Shown piece by piece: positions 3,762 through 5,213 of a DNA stretch of 5,213 nucleotides. Made by a program: the position numbers and the translations under genes. The notes under the pieces are model-generated. The model ran no database searches, was not told the origin of the DNA, and saw nothing but the letters and a program-made list of their open reading frames with translations. Position 1 is the first letter of the stretch. The number at the start of each line of letters is the position of its first letter. The DNA lies in assembly GCA_024642025.1 (NCBI GenBank), contig JAHEBY010000210.1:1-5213 (forward strand). The letters are read 5' to 3'. Source of the DNA: Comamonadaceae bacterium. GTDB lineage: Bacteria; Pseudomonadota; Gammaproteobacteria; Burkholderiales; Burkholderiaceae_C.

Positions 3762-5213
3762 ATGAATCGATACCCGGTCTGGAAATACATCGTCATTGTG
3801 GTGGCGCTGTTGATAGGCGTGATTTACACGCTGCCCAATTTCTTTGGCGAGGCACCGGCGGTGCAGGTCTCTTCGGCCAAGTCGACCGTCAAGATCGATC
3901 TGGCTATCCAGGCGCGCCTGGAAGACACGCTTAAAACGGCCGGCTTGGCCGCTGACGGTATTGCGTTTGATGGCAACTCCATCAAGGCGCGGTTTTCGTC
4001 GACCGACCTCCAGTTGAAGGCCAAGGACGCGTTTGAGAAAGCGCTCATCACCGACCCCACCAACCCCAGCTATGTAGTGGCGTTGAATCTGTTGCCGCGC
4101 ACCCCCAAATGGTTGTCGGCCCTGAGCGCCGCGCCCATGTACCTGGGGCTCGATTTGCGCGGTGGCGTGCACTTCATGCTGCAGGTTGACATGCAGGCCG
4201 CGCTCACCAAGCGTGCCGAAAGTTTGGCGGGTGATTTGCGCCTGGCGCTGCGCGAGGGCAACATCCGTCATGGCGGCATCAACCGCAATGGGCAGGCCAT
4301 CGAGGTGCGTGTGCGTGACGTACCAACGATGGACGCTGCCAAGCGCGTGCTGGCAGACCAGTTTGCCGATCTGCAAGTGGTGGATGCACCTGACGGCGCC
4401 GAGTACAAGCTCACTGCCACCATCAAGCCCACGTCTGCAAGGCTGATTCAGGAGCAGGCGCTCAAACAGAACATGGTGACCTTGCATAACCGCATCAACG
4501 AGCTGGGTGTGGCTGAACCGGTCATCCAGCAGCAAGGCGCTGACCGCATCGTGGTGCAGCTGCCCGGTGTGCAGGACACGGCCAAGGCTAAAGACATATT
4601 GGGCCGGACCGCTACGCTGGAGCTGCGTATGGTCGACGACAGCGCGGAAGCACGCGCGGCCACTAATGACACCGGGCCGGTACCTTTTGGCACCGAACGC
4701 TTCAAAGAGCGTGATGGCCAGCTGGTGATCGTGAAAAAACAGGTCATCATTACCGGGGAGAACCTGACCGATGCGCAGCCTGGCTTCGACTCGCAAAACC
4801 ATCAGCCGATCGTAAACCTGACTGTTGACGCCAAGGGTGGGCGCATCATGCGCGACGTCAGCCGCGAAAACCTGCGCAAGCGCATGGCGATCTTGCTGTT
4901 TGAAAAAGGCAAGGGCGAAGTGCTGACGGCGCCAGTCATTCAAGGCGAGCTGGGCAACCGGTTCCAGATTTCGGGCTCGATGACGGTGGCGGAGGCCAAT
5001 GACCTGGCATTGTTGCTGCGCGCAGGGTCGCTGGCCGCGCCCATGGACATTATTGAAGAGCGCACCATTGGCCCAAGCCTGGGTGCCGAGAACATCGCGA
5101 AGGGCTTCAACAGTGTCACGTGGGGGTTTTTGGTAGTGGTGGCCTTTATGTGCGTGTATTACATGCTGTTTGGCCTGTTCTCGGGCATTGCGCTGGCCGT
5201 GAACCTCTTGCTG
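3762..5213 (+). CDS. secD: Protein translocase subunit SecD, 3' truncated by the window end
   Basis: The first 484 codons of SecD, open without a stop to the last base. SecD pairs with SecF in the inner membrane and uses the proton gradient to pull exported proteins through to the periplasm. MNRYPVWKYIVIVVALLIGVIYTLPNFF contains the first membrane helix (about 8-25). The long periplasmic P1 region follows, with the conserved YLGLDLRGGVHF (127-138), NRINELGVAEPVIQQQGADRIVVQLPG around 245-270, then ITGENLTDAQ and the ISGSMTVAEANDLALLLRAGSLAAP block. IGPSLGAENIAKG (436-448) precedes the second helix, VTWGFLVVVAFMCVYYMLF. The remaining helices, roughly 130-150 residues by comparison with relatives of about 620, lie beyond the window. 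The ATG at 3762 matches family starts, yet no Shine-Dalgarno sequence precedes it. secF is expected downstream. Confidence 0.96.
   Translation, partial: MNRYPVWKYIVIVVALLIGVIYTLPNFFGEAPAVQVSSAKSTVKIDLAIQARLEDTLKTAGLAADGIAFDGNSIKARFSSTDLQLKAKDAFEKALITDPTNPSYVVALNLLPRTPKWLSALSAAPMYLGLDLRGGVHFMLQVDMQAALTKRAESLAGDLRLALREGNIRHGGINRNGQAIEVRVRDVPTMDAAKRVLADQFADLQVVDAPDGAEYKLTATIKPTSARLIQEQALKQNMVTLHNRINELGVAEPVIQQQGADRIVVQLPGVQDTAKAKDILGRTATLELRMVDDSAEARAATNDTGPVPFGTERFKERDGQLVIVKKQVIITGENLTDAQPGFDSQNHQPIVNLTVDAKGGRIMRDVSRENLRKRMAILLFEKGKGEVLTAPVIQGELGNRFQISGSMTVAEANDLALLLRAGSLAAPMDIIEERTIGPSLGAENIAKGFNSVTWGFLVVVAFMCVYYMLFGLFSGIALAVNLLL

Noticed and set aside
3690..4943. A 417-codon open frame on the minus strand opposite secD
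   Set aside because: It is antisense to an unmistakable SecD across its length and its product is rich in His, Arg and Gln with no domain signature, as expected of a reverse-frame shadow of GC-rich coding sequence.

Overview
The window looks like chromosomal DNA from a betaproteobacterium, most likely Burkholderiales of the Comamonadaceae type. This rests on the close fit of the YajC and SecD N-termini to that group as I remember them, on the fused form of indolepyruvate:ferredoxin oxidoreductase, and on a moderately high G+C content with GTG/TTG starts. The species cannot be told from the sequence.

There are three blocks. (1) Positions 2-1306, plus strand: the C-terminal end of a fused indolepyruvate:ferredoxin oxidoreductase, then an isochorismatase-type cysteine hydrolase starting 1 nt after it, then a probable 42-residue single-span membrane peptide whose TTG start overlaps the hydrolase stop. 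(2) Positions 3177-1455, minus strand: a compact cobalt-type nitrile hydratase operon in the order alpha, beta, accessory/activator, with ATGA stop-start overlaps at both junctions. (3) Positions 3368-5213, plus strand: yajC and the first 484 codons of secD, the start of the Sec translocon accessory operon (secF would be expected beyond the window).

The nitrile hydratase operon converges on the oxidoreductase operon across a 148-bp AT-rich gap full of inverted repeats. It diverges from yajC across a 190-bp gap that should hold both promoters. In many proteobacteria tgt lies directly upstream of yajC; here the nitrile hydratase operon occupies that place, which suggests insertion or rearrangement.

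Functionally, the nitrile hydratase would turn nitriles into amides with a Co(III) centre, and the accessory protein would deliver cobalt to the alpha subunit. No classical amidase is visible. The cysteine hydrolase is the only nearby candidate for an amide-cleaving step, but it lies in the opposing operon and its substrate is unknown. YajC and SecD are housekeeping membrane proteins of protein export with no evident link to the nitrile genes. I found no complete mobile element, CRISPR array, tRNA or rRNA. The most novel item is the small membrane peptide; the rest belongs to recognisable families.
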